Shown: piece by piece, positions 51,673-62,235 of the stretch
Layout: every line of letters begins with the position of its first letter
Numbering within the stretch: position 1 is the stretch's first letter
NCBI RefSeq assembly: GCF_910592395.1
Contig: NC_088315.1
Span: 3,908,501 to 3,972,500 of the forward strand
DNA from: Lineus longissimus
Taxonomy: Eukaryota > Nemertea > Pilidiophora > Heteronemertea > Lineidae
Length of the DNA stretch: 64,000 nucleotides
Direction of reading: 5' to 3'
Translations under genes and position numbers: made by a program
The notes under the pieces: model-generated
The model's input: the letters and a program-made list of their open reading frames with translations, nothing else
Databases searched by the model: none
Told to the model about the DNA's origin: nothing

Positions 51673-53415
51673 TTTCTTTATTAAAATAAATAGAAACGCA
51701 ATCTTGCGTGTGATTGGCCAGGTGCTATTTTCAAAAGGGAAAAGAGCATGACGCTTAAAACAGCCATCTTACGGGTTTTTTTGGAACTCCATCGGAGTTT
51801 AAAAAAACTCAAATGGAGCCAAACTAGATATAATAAGCTAGCAGCAAGGCCTGATCTGTAATATATCGATACTTAAAGTTTTCTTCACGGAAACGCTTTC
51901 ATTGAACCCAAACGCACATTTGTACCCTCAGGTGTGTTATTGACATAAATAAGTATATGCAAGATCATGCATGCGGCAGAGGTTTTTTAAATTAGTCTTT
52001 TTAGAAGAAAAAGACGCATGTTGTGTTCTCGGGTATTAAGTAATCGAAGAATAAAGCAACACTATACCAATGCCAATAAACTAATTTACGATAGTGTTCG
52101 TTTTTCTCTTGGTTTGTCACCCCTTTGCGACGTAACCTCTCTGTGCGTTCCTCGCTTAACCAGCAGGTATATTTTGTAGTGGTCCGCTTCAGAACATTCT
52201 CTTTTTGGTAACTTTGTACTTCGTCGGAGTAGGTGAAGCTCAGTTACTTTTGTTTTAATGATTCTTATAATTGGGTCATTTGAAATATTATTTTAAAGTT
52301 TACCTTGAAATATTATAATCAGAATTGCTCTGAAAATACATTGTTCAGAGACAAAACTGTACACATTTTGTACTCTAATGATTGTGCCATTATAGAAAGA
52401 CTTGTTTTTCAACAAAAGAAGTTAAGTATATTTTAGGAGAAGCGTTATACTCGGTCCGAAATTGGGGTCTACATGTACGTACTATGTAAAATGAAGTATT
52501 TTCCAACTAATGTTGAAATCCGCCGAGCATTTTGCACTCAGGGACCAATACGCAGTATTGCAATTACTTCTGAAGCCAATGCTTTAAGCTAAATAACCTC
52601 AGAAGCACTTGACTTTGACCATCGCTTAAACTCCCAAGCACAAAATTGATAAATCATGTTCAATCGGCATAAACAAATATTGGAAATAGTTTTGTCTTGA
52701 ATGATGTGAGAATCGATTTCTATTCCGATCATTACACCACAAATACTCCGCTTACTGTTAATCAGGTGTACGCATTATTTACTCAGGTGAAAAAAGGGTT
52801 GTCTAACTCAAGTCCAGAACCAATTCGCTTTCTGCATGTCATCATTACGAATGGTAATAGAATAGGTATTACACCTGCATTTATGGGATAAGGGAATATA
52901 CAATAATAAAAAGGGGAGGAAGGAACTAGCCCCGTTAACTGTTTGCTGGGTCACAGAAGTTGTAAACTTTTCAAATATAATCCATAACAGATTTTGGTCA
53001 GGACTTTGATCTCTCTTACATCTGTTACCATGATAGTTCCGTTTTCTTAAAGCTGAAAGTAAATCAAAATTTCTTTTTGCAGTCTGCTATATTTGGTTTT
53101 GTGAATAAGAAGTTAACATGCACGCATTCGCACAGTACCACGAATGTTGATAAAACACTGCAATGTTAACTACGCGTATTTCGTCACAAGATTTAAAAAC
53201 ACGCTGCGTCGATCCAGAAAACCACTCGTTATAAAGTAAGTCATAATTCCTGAGATCAGTGCTACTTCGCTACTTGGTTGTTTTCGAAACAGTGACGAAG
53301 AGCGACGGACGACGAAGTACGAAGTATGCATATATACTTATACTTTCCAACGGGTCACATTTAAATAATTTTTTACAAACGCAACTGACGACCTTGAAAG
53401 TTGAATGTGACCTAC
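51673..53415. other. Intergenic, no supported gene
   Basis: No gene seen. It should contain the downstream exons of the signal-peptide exon at 53416-53491 if that is real, but I could not identify them. Confidence 0.35.
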
Positions 53416-53491
53416 CTGGGGAGGAGAGGGCCGCGGCTAGCGTCGTCACGATTAGAACACTAGCCAAACAGAAAGACCGCCATCTGATCAT
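53416..53491 (-). CDS. Candidate signal-peptide first exon
   Basis: From the ATG at 53491 the frame reads MIRWRSFCLASVLIVTTLAA and then ALSSP, a typical signal peptide, and reaches a strong donor (CCCAG|GTAGGT) in phase 1. The segment upstream on the minus strand is CpG-richer, as a 5' UTR could be. A phase-compatible segment (IEAVDNLAEAAQSWWF, then stop) follows an acceptor-like site near 50097, but its pyrimidine tract is poor and I do not join it. Confidence 0.4.
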
Positions 53492-54872
53492 TGTGGCAAT
53501 GAGGGACAAAATAGGCAACTTTTCACTGTCTCTCTGGAGAGGTCAGCGCGGGACGGCACCGCGCCAACAAAAAAATTGCCGAGAAATCCCCCAGAGACAA
53601 GATGAATAGTTTCGTAATATCCACTGATCGACTCAATTCCTGTTTCAAAACGACGCATCATTTAGAGGAAAAGGCATGATTCCGTTTGGATTTTATTCCG
53701 TTGAGTTCTGCAACAGTTTTGACTGATTGGTTCCAGTACAAGTGTTATCTCGATACTTCCGTCAGACTTTGATGTATTTAGCGCCTCCTAGTCGTCAATT
53801 GATGCACTTCATTTGTAAGAGATCACGAGTCTTGCGCTTTTACCAGCGCCATCCCTTCTTATTACAAGAGAAGCAGTGACTCGATAGTTCCACGCCGACT
53901 CTGCTGTATCAAGCACCCTCTACAACCTAGTAAATGAACTGAAGATTTTGCCTTTGGATCAAACGATTATTTCCGTCTGCTTCTTGGTCTTTTGAGTTGA
54001 GTGCGTCAAGCTATTCCTTACACTTTTTAGACTTTCTTTACATGCAATGCCAGGACTTTAGGAATAGCGTACATCAGATACTCGGCAGTCAGTAGATCGA
54101 CCTATGTTCTTATCTGGTTCGTGTCTGGTGAAAATGAGGTATAATGAGTGTATCCGATCCCTCTAAAGTTATTTTGAGATGAGCGGACGAGTCATTGTAC
54201 CGGAATTCTGTTTACACTCTAGTACCTCTCTGTCATCGATTTGGCACCGTGGTAACGTCTGGTCCCGGTCAACAAATTGGCTAACCATGTCTAGACCATG
54301 TAGATTATCTTAATTTCGGGCACTTTGCATGTCGTTATGTGGTATTGTCTATATTTGTCTACTATGCCCACTGGCGCCAACGATCGGCGACCTGTGACTG
54401 CTAACTGGAACCCTCAATGTAATGTCGTCTCGTGGTGAGAACACACAGTGGCGAATCTGGATCGGTGCTGCGTCGTCGAACTGAGGAGTTTGGCAAAATA
54501 TAGACGAAAAGAAGACGTGACATTGATTATGTCCATTTCGGCACTGGCTTCATCAATGACTATTGTGCACTGTAATTCGTCAGCGCAATAGTTTGCCAGA
54601 CCGAGACTGAGTTGATAGCCGGTTGAACCGTGAGGCAGTATTCAGGGGCCCTCTTAGCATTAAAGAGCAGAGACCACTATTTGTCCAGTCTCTATCTATC
54701 TACTGATCTGCGATAATTTTCTCTTCGGTCTACCATGTCTACAAATGATTTCGTAGGCGATGGAGGAAGAATAAGGACGAACTATGCTCCAGATGGAGCC
54801 GAAATGTATCAGGGTATACATGTTCAAAGCAGTGTATGATCGATGATCATTATTAGCATTTAGATAAAATTT
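53492..54872. other. Intergenic, 3' flank of the GPCR gene
   Basis: No frame with a recognisable domain. It presumably includes the GPCR 3' UTR at its right end. Confidence 0.45.
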
Positions 54873-55095
54873 TCATTTAGGCATTTTTGTATCACAGTGT
54901 CGACCTTTACGCAATATTATAATATCTATAAGTAATCGGCGAAAGTTTGCACCTGTCACAAAATAGATAAAAAAGTTAACTGATGAATTGACCACGCCCA
55001 GGATCACGAAGTAGTCCAATAAACTGAAGAGAAGATCCGGAGCTATCTTGATCATGCTTTTACCGACGTCTGAATACTCCAAAACAATATACAGA
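54873..55095 (-). CDS. GPCR exon 2: TM7 and C-terminus
   Basis: The acceptor ctttaaacag opens 73 codons containing a TM7 helix with NSSVNFFIY, then a short basic amphipathic segment (NFRRLLIDIIILRK) like helix 8, and a brief tail ending MPK. It completes the receptor missing its seventh helix in exon 1. Confidence 0.88.
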
Positions 55096-56967
55096 CTGTT
55101 TAAAGGGAAGGGCCCGCCAAAAAATGGGGAGTTTTGGACGGCCCGGTCAAAACCTTAGGCGGGAATAAGGTTTCATTGATAAATATAAGGAGTTTCAAGG
55201 CCCCCAAATTACTTGTAAGGTTCAATAGATACTGGCCTTTCATTGGTTTACCGTTTGCGTATCATTTACATACTCTCATCTTGAAAAATATGACAATATT
55301 TACGATCACGTTATTGATTTTTGCAACATTTTCGGTAACGCGCCCCTTGCGGATCTGTAAGGTACCACTCGGATGCTTGAAAAATGTTAGTGGCGTGGCT
55401 CCATCTGCTACAGCTGTCACCGCGCCGGTGTTAGTCTCACGTCTTGGCGTCTGCACCACCCTTCGGGGACACCTCAATGCCGTTGGCGTACTATACTGAC
55501 GAGACCAGCGTCTCTAGAGACTCCGACATTCGCCATGAGCAGTGACAGGTCACTTGGCTGGAATGGCCCCATCTCCTCTTCACTCATGTTCATTGCCGGC
55601 AATACTGGCAAATATCTTGAGTCGTCACGGTTGTCAAACAAGTCTTGGATAATATGCTGCTCCATTTCTTCTGTACTGTTCGGATCAGGGGCCTCGCTCT
55701 CCACCGGCCCAGAATCCACCGGCGACTCGAAATCGATACTACTATTCTCTCCATTTTCCATTTTCTCCTCTCTCCAACTCACTACTATCGCTATTGACTG
55801 CGTAACATACACTAACATTCTTTCGCTATCATTGCTAACTTCATTTACTAGAACACTGGCCTATGTAGCCCATAGTGGAAACACCTGACAGCGCCGCCCG
55901 GCATGATACACGTGCTACTGGCATATTTATAACTCGTAGTAAATAAGGTTGTAAAAATATGCAAATGAGATGCCGTATATGGAAACCATGACGTCACTAA
56001 GCAGTGCTTATTTCTGCTACGGGTGGCGCTGGTGCTTGCTTCTGGAGGCGCTATTCAACCTCTTTAAGACATGGGTGGGTGTTTCTAGAACGAGGAATAC
56101 TAGAATTACGATAACCACCCGGAATGTAACGACATTCATGTCAGTCCGTCGTTTAGCCTTATCCGCTATGATGACGGTCTTTGCTGCTTTTCTCAACGCG
56201 GTCACGAGGTGGAAAGTTGTAAAATACAGAACTATAACTGGAATGGCAAGACTGAATAAAGTGTACAAGGTTAGGTTAAAGATAATATTGTAGTATACAT
56301 CGAAAAGGTACATGTCACTAGGCTTCGAAACCGGCCTAACATAGCCTCTGCATTCGTCCATCTCAAATATCAAATCAAATTGCCAAATGTAAGGTAGGTT
56401 GTATGCAACTGAAAATATCGTCAGCGAAATGACTGCTATTTTTGCATTTCGTAGCGTGCAGATATATTTTGCATGCAGCGGGTTACACACGGCTATGTAT
56501 CTTTCAGTAGCCACAGCAATTATCATATAAACAGCTAAAGTCTTACTGCACCAAAGCAGAGAAAATATGTAAGCTTCAATGACTTGATGGATCTCGAAAT
56601 ACCCCTCGAAAACTCCCAAGAAGATGAAAAAGGACGGCAATGAGTTATGCCAGGCGAAGGTGATAAGAACCATAATGTCAGCTATTGCTAAAGATTTCAG
56701 TAAAAAGGTAGTCGACTTGGCCGATGAGTGTGTAGATTCCAGCGACAAAACCTTGAACGTAAGGGAGTTACCTACTAGCCCAATACAAGTAAGCGACAAC
56801 ATGACATGAACGCGGACGTAGTACAATATGGTATCCTGTAAGCCTCCATTCGTCCGCATTCGGGTGTACAGGCAGTTGTCGGTAGGATCAAGAGTATCAT
56901 TATCATTTCTCGGAAACACACTCGTACTCAGGTCCAAATTACCAGAAATGGGAGCAGGTGTTGACAT
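54873..56967 (-). CDS. Class A GPCR, FMRFamide-receptor-like (two exons)
   Basis: A seven-transmembrane peptide receptor of 376 residues. Exon 1 (56967-56060) carries TM1 to TM6 and exon 2 (55095-54873) carries TM7 and the tail. They join in phase 2 across a 964-bp intron (AAAGAG|GTTGAA ... aaacag|T) to give THVLK-S-LYIVLEY. Visible motifs are GNS in TM1 (66-68), LAIAD in TM2 (93-97), ERY at the end of TM3 (155-157) followed by IAVCNPLHA, ETP in TM6 (295-297) in place of CWxP, and NSSVNFFIY in TM7 (NxxxY ending at 347). The ERYxAVCxPL and NSSVNFxIY signatures are typical of invertebrate FMRFamide-receptor-type GPCRs. I see no Cys at the usual TM3 start. It probably acts through a G protein in neurons; the ligand is unknown. 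Confidence 0.9.
55474..55818 (-). CDS. Unrecognised acidic ORF nested in the GPCR intron
   Basis: A 114-codon frame lies wholly within the GPCR intron on the same strand. A second Met (codon 20, ATG at 55761) has the better context (GAAAATGG) and begins MENGENSSIDFESPVDSGPV. The protein is rich in Glu, Asp, Ser and Pro with a segment YLPVLPAMNMSEEEMGPFQP, as in disordered activation or adaptor regions. No family is recognised. A second open stretch on the same strand (55477-55262, in another frame) may be a later exon or a frameshifted continuation. A nested gene, a retrocopy or a mobile-element fragment are all possible. Confidence 0.4.
   Translation of the reverse strand: MLVYVTQSIAIVVSWREEKMENGENSSIDFESPVDSGPVESEAPDPNSTEEMEQHIIQDLFDNRDDSRYLPVLPAMNMSEEEMGPFQPSDLSLLMANVGVSRDAGLVSIVRQRH
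55909..55996 (-). promoter_or_regulatory. CRE-octamer-TATA-like array upstream of the nested ORF
   Basis: Read on the minus strand, in order: TGACGTCA (55996-55989), ATTTGCAT (55966-55959), TTATAAATAT (55932-55923) and CACGTG (55914-55909). The order and spacing (TATA-like element about 105 bp before the first ATG of the 55474-55818 frame) match a compact RNA polymerase II promoter. The CRE and octamer are exact consensus matches. It lies inside the GPCR intron, so it could instead be an intronic enhancer of the receptor. Confidence 0.45.
56060..56967 (-). CDS. GPCR exon 1: extracellular N-terminus to TM6
   Basis: Starts at an ATG after a stretch without a better start. The N-terminus (about 1-50) has acidic residues but no signal peptide, as is usual for this class. 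TM helices lie roughly at 52-75, 88-110, 132-153, 175-195, 226-250 and 280-300. A basic third intracellular loop (RKAAK ... KAKRR) precedes TM6. The frame would stop 15 codons past the donor. Confidence 0.9.
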
Positions 56968-58074
56968 TTTCCGAGTTTTGTGAATCTCGATTCTTGTGTT
57001 GCTTCAACGCGATTTTCGACAGGCCCTCTGGTTGTGACTTTGTCCTTCTAAAGAATCATGATATTTAAACCACTGTTGTATGCAACACCACGAACGTATA
57101 TCCTTGACATCATTGACCGCTTGCCTTAGCCAGGCTGTATACTGCAGGACTACCCGGCTTTCCAGCCTGCCGACTGCCGATTTTGAGACTATACATGACT
57201 TGTCAATGCACTCTTATCTGATGCAACAGTATTATACGAGTAAACATCATTGAGTCTTTGATCTAAATCGGTCACTACCTCTAATAGCCAGCCATATTAG
57301 GATATCTTTTGTTCATCAGTCATCAGTCATTCATTTGCGACCATTATAATAATTACCGTTTAGGTGAACTGTATATTTATATGAAAACTTAGCTTTCGCC
57401 TATACCGGTGGTCGTCTTTTACTTTTGGTCGGAATGCTCAGAAAAATTAAACTGGTCATCAAAATATATATGGGCAATGACATGACAATGTTGGATTTGG
57501 CGTATATCTTGTTTTACGATGGGTCTCGTCAATGCTCCTGATCTGTTGCACACGAGTTTGTGAAAGAAAAACACAGATATCGACTCAGTTTCTACTTTTT
57601 ATTTTCATCAACTGCATCATTATTGGCTCGGCTTAAAACAGTTGCCTGTAATTTATTCGAATCCTAGATAGACAATGATTTCTTGGATAAATCTATTCGC
57701 CCAACTTTGCTTGAGATTTAACGAAGTTTTCTTCGACTTCTGAAAATGCACATAAGAAGTTGCTCTCAATATTGAAACTTATGCTACTAGACCTTTTTTC
57801 TCATGGCGTTTCGGCAAAGTGTTGGCATATGAAGTTTAACCATGGTCACAAGGCGTCTTTACCAACAACATACTAAATAACTCACAGTTGATGTTAAACT
57901 ACAATATAATCGGTTGTCAGATGCTTTTTAAGATAACAGGGAATTGTGAAAAGAGTATGATGACCAAATATTACTCAATACACTCTTGAGGGAAATACTG
58001 ATTACCAAGTATAAGTGAAGAGCGTAGCAAAGGACACAGGAGAACTGTTAATCTCGTGGTCGTATCCAATGAAA
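56968..58074. promoter_or_regulatory. GPCR upstream region and neuropeptide 3' UTR
   Basis: About 1.1 kb separates the neuropeptide stop (58075) from the GPCR start (56967). A minus-strand AATAAA hexamer lies at 57603-57598, some 470 bp after the neuropeptide stop, and is a plausible polyadenylation signal. The GPCR promoter must lie in the remainder, but no TATA box stands out. Confidence 0.35.
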
Positions 58075-58180
58075 TTACTTCTCCATCTCTCTCTCTAATG
58101 ATCGGACACTGCGCTTTCCAACCCGACTCCAGCCGCCCAGGCCGCCGCCGCATCGCCACCAGTTCTTGGAGTTACAGCGT
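58075..58180 (-). CDS. Neuropeptide exon with the predicted mature peptide
   Basis: The acceptor atccttttcag completes the Arg codon and opens 34 codons with the ringed peptide, the GKR processing site and the C-terminal segment, then TAA. The exon is noticeably GC-rich around the Gly run. Another frame is also open here, but only this one is in phase with the two upstream exons. Confidence 0.75.
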
Positions 58181-60691
58181 CTGAAAAGGATACACAATAA
58201 ATGGAGATGGTGGAAGTCCTCCTACAGATGGAGCTGACAAGATAGTCAATTCGTTACGTATGAGAAGGTTTTGCGAAAGAGTCTTAAATTTACTTAATAA
58301 CAGCACCACTCCTGTCAAATCCGTTACACTATACCTACCGCGACGGAACTCGTTTAGCCATCAGCATTTGTTTCAGTGCATCGTCGGCGTCGTCGACCGC
58401 GAAGTCATCTAAAAGAAGGAAACTATAGTATTGAAAATTATAACTGAAGCAACTTTTTAAATGTAATATGAAGTCATTGGTGTGGAAGGAAACCGAAGAT
58501 TCGGGAGGAAACCCATGCTCCGCTGCCAGAGTGAATCGCACTCTCTACTACCCAAGGAAGTGCCGATATTACTTTGTAAGTTCGAATATCAATGCAGTTA
58601 GAACATCATTCCTGTTAAGATGAGATGCCCTCCTTTCACTTTTATAAGGTCAATTTATGTTCTGGTGTCGGTGATCCCTGCAGAATTTGTACTTCATTCA
58701 CCTGAATTGGTTCGCTCATCATCATTCCATTGGACATGAAGTTTCCCTCAGGTAGTTAGTTGTATGGGTAAAGCCCCTCGATTCTGGTAAAGCTAATAGA
58801 CCTTGCGATTAGAGATGCATCTTGACATGTTCATCACTATTCTCGTCACTTACAGCTTGCCCTATCTGTCGGAACAGGAACGGAAATGGACGCTCAGGCA
58901 GGAAATGATGAAGCAATCAGCATCCCTTATTCTGGTTTATGACAAGCAAGGGTGTCATGATTCGTGAAGGACGAAGAATGGGGTAGTATTCCCATTGAAG
59001 CAAGACTAACGCAGAAGCACACTGAACAGAGGTATGCAGCGAGTAGAACTGTTCAAGTTTCTCAAAGTCGAATCAGAAGCACTGGCACTGGTACCTCTCT
59101 TACTTGTATCATGACTATACTTACCACACTAAGAGCACAGTCGCACTACAAGCTACTATACAATCTGACATGTCCTTTGACATAACAAACCGTACCAAAG
59201 AGCACTCCAAAATACCCCTATACCTATCATTGAGATTCACTTGAACAACCTTACATGACTTGTTCAAATTATCTGTAAGATTCACCATAACAATCCATGA
59301 TGTTCAATATATCACCAAGATCAACGAGGACAAAACCATGCGTGTACAGGAAGATTCGCAGCTTCGTGTATTGTACGTGTTCACAGGAGCGACCGCACAA
59401 AACATGTGTGCACCGCGTTTTCCATCAAGGCACTGACGTGCATTACGTTACGCCATCGTCTCGGGTGTGAGCAGGCATTGTTTGGCGACGTAGACCTATT
59501 GTTCTGTGATCGCCGCGGGAATGTAAGCCATTTTCTTTCAAGATTAGGGAAACCTAATTAACATGACTGAGCCCTCCATTCAGAACTGAAGCATTCAATA
59601 CATAAACACACTACTTGAAGAATTAACGTGATCATGTGATAGCATATAGTCAGACAACAATAACATTGATAATCTATACATCAAACAAGCTTTGATGTCT
59701 GATAATCCTCGCTTGCAGCAGGGGATTTATGCATGGAACCAAGCCTGAAATCATCTAAATACTTATTACGGAAAAATCATTGACTATCATTTCTCTGAAG
59801 TTGCCAGTAAGCAAACCACTTTTGTAGTTGCCTTGATATCACTCTGTGCCTTTCCCTATACGTGTTCATCTGAAGTGTGTCTTTACTGTCGAAGTCGATT
59901 GTTAAAAATTAAGCGAATGTCCGATCACAGCTTGGGTCATGAGTTGGGTTCCTAATCGGATATCTTTCTGATGTAGTTGAGAAAGAGACCATCTCTTTTG
60001 GAATAGCGCTGGTTTCCACCAACATTAAGCGATTCATATCACGAAATGTCTATGTTACTAGTCCTTATTGTGATTGAATATTAAGTAATTTAACAGTATA
60101 AGATGCGCAGAGAAATACTTTATTCTAATATATGATAATATTTTAGGTCTGCGAATGCAATCCTATTTGGACAAGTTGCCCCGAATAATCAATAATCTAT
60201 ACATGGAGCTTGACATCGTCCAGGTTAAGGTAAAATTGAATTTATTTCCACCCCCTGCAATGACCTGAACTAAAGTTAAATTGGTTAATTTCCTTTGGGG
60301 CAGCTGCTACTGCTGCTTCTTAATTAGACTTAACATTGCAGTATAACTGTTTTGTTGCATGCTCATGTCCCTACTCACCGCCCGATATCAGGCATGGTTT
60401 GTTTAAAAGAAGGTTCTTTACTTGGCTTCAACTCATCATGGTCTGACCTTACCTCCTTAAAGCAGTAAAGCTCATTACTAGACTTGAGTTTCAAAAATTA
60501 GCGTTGAGATAATTGAACTAGTTCTAAACAATCGTGTCATGGTGTTTGATGAACCAACGACACTGGAATACATTCGAGTGTCGTTGGCTGGACTTACCCG
60601 CCCATGCAAGTGTTAATTCGGCTAGCATCAGCACGGCAATTGCGATGGCCAAAGCACTTCTGTTTTGTCTCATCCTGACGGTGTCAATGTT
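58075..60691 (-). CDS. Neuropeptide precursor, predicted ringed peptide ending Arg-Val-amide
   Basis: Three coding segments: 60673-60598 (exon 60691-60598), 58408-58339 and 58180-58075. Together they encode an 83-residue precursor, and both introns join in phase with good sites. Residues 1-25 are a signal peptide (ALAIAIAVLMLAELTLAWA). An acidic spacer (DDFAVDDADDALKQMLMAKR) ends in a KR site. VPSRR follows, then CNSKNWWRCGGGLGGWSRVG with KR directly after. Gly-Lys-Arg is the canonical amidation and cleavage site, so the likely product has a Cys-Cys ring (7 residues between), a Gly-rich tail and C-terminal Arg-Val-NH2. A basic C-terminal segment, SVRSLEREMEK, completes it. I do not recognise the peptide family. 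The product would be secreted by neuroendocrine cells. Its neighbour downstream is a peptide-type GPCR. Confidence 0.75.
58339..58408 (-). CDS. Neuropeptide exon with acidic spacer and KR site
   Basis: 70 nt between the acceptor ccttcttttag and the donor CGCG|GTAGGT. Enters in phase 1 (completing Asp) and leaves in phase 2 (completing Arg). It encodes the Asp-rich spacer, the KR cleavage pair and VPSR. Confidence 0.75.
59150..59458 (+). repeat. Dispersed repeat, copy 2 (in neuropeptide intron)
   Basis: Second copy of the family at 51440-51672, with about 100 extra bases between the ACCAAAGAGCA and TGTTCAATATATCAC blocks. It lies within the large intron of the neuropeptide gene, antisense to it by my orientation. 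Confidence 0.6.
60598..60691 (-). CDS. Neuropeptide exon with start codon and signal peptide
   Basis: A very strong acceptor (ttttctctgtcctctctttccag) starts the exon at 60691, so a further 5' UTR exon lies upstream. ATG is at 60673. 25 codons of signal peptide lead to a consensus donor, GCGG|GTAAGT, in phase 1. Cleavage is predicted after TLAWA. Confidence 0.8.
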
Positions 60692-60975
60692 CTGGAAAGA
60701 GAGGACAGAGAAAAGCTGGACTGAGTGAAATGAATCATTAACTCGTAAGTAAGGAAATAGTGTCTTCTTTAACTCAATGATACCAAGCACTGATCAATCG
60801 TAATATGTAGATTAATCTTAATCTATGGTTGATGATACTCAGAGTTCAAAGGACTTCTTCCCTGGCCTTGTTTAACTGTAGAAACTAAAGATCACAGTCA
60901 CAAACGATCAGGTGGTTGTTCAAAGATCAATCCCTTAAAATAAGCAACATGCAGTGCAATGGCATTCCGCGAAGA

Positions 60976-60983
60976 TGACGTCA
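60976..60983. promoter_or_regulatory. Perfect CRE upstream of the neuropeptide gene
   Basis: TGACGTCA in the context gaagATGACGTCACTGCAG, about 285 bp upstream of the first known neuropeptide exon. Palindromic CREs drive several neuropeptide genes. The first exon and start site of this gene were not located, so the link is inferred. Confidence 0.35.
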
Positions 60984-61104
60984 CTGCAGCTGTTGCCCTC
61001 TATTTCCCCATTGCTGAATTACAGGCAATATTATGCTACCAAATGTTCTTGGCCAATAGCGTAACTCGATTCACATCATGTGATTTCAAGTCATCACATC
61101 GTAT

Positions 61105-61160
61105 CGGATCCAAAAAAGCAATAACGGATCCAAAAAAATGTCGTAACGGATCCTAAAAGG
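61105..61160 (+). repeat. Three-copy CGGATCC(A)n repeat
   Basis: CGGATCCAAAAAA-like units start at 61105, 61125 and 61147, with a period of 20-22 bp, the last copy diverged. Confidence 0.6.
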
Positions 61161-61400
61161 TTTTAATCCAATCAAAATGAAGTTTACAAATGATCTTGGA
61201 TGGTCGTCGGTAGTTACGTTTAAGAAACAAATTTGCCATCAATTCAAAAGCAAGATGGCTGCCACTTCACTTCACTTCATAATTTTGTATCATAAATTTC
61301 AATGCTGTTTACATTTTGTATATTTCATTAAAAACAAATTGTTTTCATTATTTTCCTTTGGATTGATTTCTTTGCCAAGACATTTGGTTGCATAATATAG

Positions 61401-61468
61401 CAAATAGTGGATGTTTAAGGTCGTCCAATATGGAATTCCATATCGGACTCCCAAACATCCACTATTTG
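61401..61468. repeat. Double palindrome, 68 bp
   Basis: Outer arms CAAATAGTGGATGTTT (61401-61416) and its exact complement (61453-61468) enclose a perfect 16-bp palindrome, ATATGGAATTCCATAT (61428-61443). It can form a long hairpin with a small internal bulge. Likely a foldback element. Confidence 0.75.
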
Positions 61469-62235
61469 TATAATGTCGGACAAACATGCGGTTTCGTAAT
61501 GGATTCAGGCTTTCTAACTATGGCAGTTAGATTCAATCTGGCACATGTCCGAGTGTTGGAAATACTACATAATTGTTATGAATATTTCTCTCTCTGACTC
61601 AATGGTATCATTCATGCTAAAAACAATGCAGGGTCAAAGATAATTGACTTTGAAATAAGCTCAAATGCGTAGAAATAAGTGTCGATGTCCGACTGTCACG
61701 TTACTAAAACGTCATCAATATCTTATGCAAATGACCTTGTGAACTATAAATAGTAACTTCGCGGAATGCTATTATTTCGTGAAATAGAGTATAGCTGCCT
61801 TTGCATTGGATATTTCTTATCCTTAAAACAGGCCATGAATGGACAGAGTGTAGTCAATTTACTAATATCGGTTGTGGATAATTGCTTAGAAGATGTGAGC
61901 AACCTAAAAAGCAATGGAAAATGTTGTATCGACATTCTTAAGGTTTTGCTAAAAAAAGAAGCAATATCGGCAGTCCCAATGTTTTCAATTTTTCAATGTT
62001 ACACGAGCTGGTTACACTTACAATAAAAATATAAATGCACGTTACACGTAATTCCATGAGACGGATGTAACCTTTGGAAACAGTTTCCTATTAAAAATCG
62101 CATTGATCGTGTTATCCACTGTGACAACAGTTGAAACACTTTTTGCAAAAACTCAGTAACTATGAATTTACTACTTTGTTTTCTTCTCACTTTAGCATTT
62201 TCTCCCATCATTTTCAAGCTCTGTTTGGATTTCAG
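61469..62235. other. Intergenic, no supported gene
   Basis: A plus-strand frame at 61766-62026 is open but not recognisable. It could be part of the gene whose last exon may start at 62236. Confidence 0.35.

Noticed and set aside
57971-58159. 62-codon frame on the minus strand overlapping the neuropeptide exon
   Set aside because: It is a different frame from the one in phase with the signal-peptide and spacer exons, and it lacks processing sites in a sensible order.
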